Source: Candidatus Vogelbacteria bacterium CG22_combo_CG10-13_8_21_14_all_37_9 (GTDB taxonomy: Bacteria; Patescibacteriota; Minisyncoccia; Phycocordibacterales; XYD1-FULL-46-19). Taken from it: a stretch of 5,731 nucleotides of DNA. A program made the translations under genes and the position numbers. This document shows positions 4,883-5,731 of the stretch, piece by piece. The notes under the pieces were generated by a model that saw nothing but the letters and a program-made list of their open reading frames with translations, did not search any database and was not told the origin of the DNA. The stretch covers positions 1 through 5,731 of the forward strand of contig PCSX01000029.1 of NCBI GenBank assembly GCA_002772495.1, read 5' to 3'. Numbering within the stretch: position 1 is the first letter of the stretch; each line of letters starts with the position of its first letter.

Positions 4883-5731
4883 AAAATAAGCAAAAAATCG
4901 GCTAAAGAGCGGATTAAGGTCTTACGAGAGGTGATTAATTATCATCGGCATTTGTATCATGTCTTGGATCAACAAGAGATTTCTGATCAAGCCCTTGATT
5001 CACTTAAATTTGAGCTTAAAAATTTAGAAGATCAATGGCCTGATCTCATTACCCCTGATTCACCAACTCAAAGAGTGGCCGGCCAAGTTTTGACTGGTTT
5101 TAAAAAAGTTAAACACCAAATTCCGCAGTGGTCTTTTGATGATGCTTTTTCAATCGCTGATCTTAATAAATTTGATCTTCGACTTAAAAAACTCTTAGGT
5201 CATAATCCGGATTATGTTTGCGAATTAAAAATTGACGGTCTGAAAGTGGTTTTGACTTATGACCAAGGTTTATTGGTCCAAGCGGCCACGCGGGGTGATG
5301 GCGAAATCGGGGAAGATGTGACGGCTAATATCAAAACGATTCAAGCTATTCCTTTGCGTTTGACTAAAGCGGTGTCGGTGGTGGTCGAAGGAGAAATTTG
5401 GTTAGCCAAAAAAGAATTTGAACGGATTAATAAAGAACGCGCCAAAGCTGGTGAAGCGCTTTTTGCCAATCCCCGCAATGTCGCCGCTGGCACAATCCGT
5501 CAGCTTGATTCGCAGGTGGTGGCCAGCCGTCGCCTAGATTGCTTTGTTTATGATTTAGTTAAAGCCGATTTTCCCTTACCAACTAATCAGGCCGAAGAAT
5601 TAACTCGCTTAAAATCTTTAGGTTTTAAAATTAATCAACACTGGCAAAAAGCGCCTGATCTTAAAAAAGTTATTACTTATTGGCAGACTTGGCAAGCTCG
5701 AGCCAAAACACTGGAATACTGGGTGGATGGG
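4865..5731 (+). CDS. ligA: NAD-dependent DNA ligase, N-terminal part (cut by window edge)
   Basis: Seals nicks in duplex DNA using NAD+ during replication and repair. The frame is open from the ATG to the window end, giving 289 residues, less than half of a usual LigA (about 650-700). The Ia domain (about 12-70) holds the NAD-binding pattern YHRHLYHVLDQQEISDQALD. Next come TPDSPTQRVAG and HQIPQWSFDDAFS. The adenylation domain has the nucleotidyl-lysine motif CELKIDG with catalytic Lys122, then AATRGDGEIGEDVTANIKTI, VEGEIW and FANPRNVAAGTIRQLD. The window stops at EYWVDG, the start of the conserved DGVV-K motif. The first ATG is chosen because the domain starts at the expected distance and the promoter lies directly upstream. 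QWSFDDAF replaces the more usual MLSLDNAF, and Lys follows KIDGL where Ala or Ser is common. Nothing suggests inactivation. Confidence 0.97.
   Translation, partial: MSDLERKISKKSAKERIKVLREVINYHRHLYHVLDQQEISDQALDSLKFELKNLEDQWPDLITPDSPTQRVAGQVLTGFKKVKHQIPQWSFDDAFSIADLNKFDLRLKKLLGHNPDYVCELKIDGLKVVLTYDQGLLVQAATRGDGEIGEDVTANIKTIQAIPLRLTKAVSVVVEGEIWLAKKEFERINKERAKAGEALFANPRNVAAGTIRQLDSQVVASRRLDCFVYDLVKADFPLPTNQAEELTRLKSLGFKINQHWQKAPDLKKVITYWQTWQARAKTLEYWVDG

Overview
The window is gene-dense, AT-rich bacterial DNA with every complete gene on the + strand. It carries a surface-appendage (type IV pilus or pseudopilus) gene cluster followed by the start of NAD-dependent DNA ligase. An uncultured lineage of the Candidate Phyla Radiation (Patescibacteria) fits best: a GYAW/GWxSF-type secreted protein sits beside a prepilin peptidase and a FimT/GspH, GspJ, PilV/GspI and PilX-like minor pilin set, with very short intergenic gaps, no usable Shine-Dalgarno sites, and the 'QWSFDDAF' form of the LigA motif. 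This placement is inferred from gene style, not from a marker gene.

Layout. Positions 1-72 may hold the tail of an upstream gene. Positions 73-179 carry an extended -10 promoter. A likely six-gene operon follows: a cysteine-rich secreted protein (180-1466), prepilin peptidase PilD (1469-2245), and four pilin-like proteins (2229-2900, 2908-3531, 3540-4256, 4259-4819). Gaps are 2 to 8 nt, with one 17-nt overlap. A second extended -10 promoter lies at 4847-4855, almost touching the start codon of ligA (4865 to the window edge), so that transcript should be nearly leaderless. No stretch over 300 bases lacks a gene.

Function. PilD cleaves the G|F bond of the minor pilins, which then assemble by their hydrophobic N-terminal helices. 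The large secreted protein is probably a surface partner of the appendage. LigA is a housekeeping neighbour with its own promoter.

The striking feature is in the leader-peptide coding regions just before the G|F cleavage sites. Two otherwise unrelated pilin genes share a 101-bp DNA element (99 of 101 identical, 89 in a row perfect) that can fold into a cloverleaf with a 10+10-bp main stem and two side hairpins. A third pilin gene holds a different palindrome, a perfect 16-bp inverted repeat whose right arm is the cleavage-site coding sequence itself. Comparing the genes gives an apparent empty site and a filled site differing by 117 nt (39 codons). This suggests that palindromic elements repeatedly enter prepilin leaders in frame, where the extra peptide is removed by PilD.
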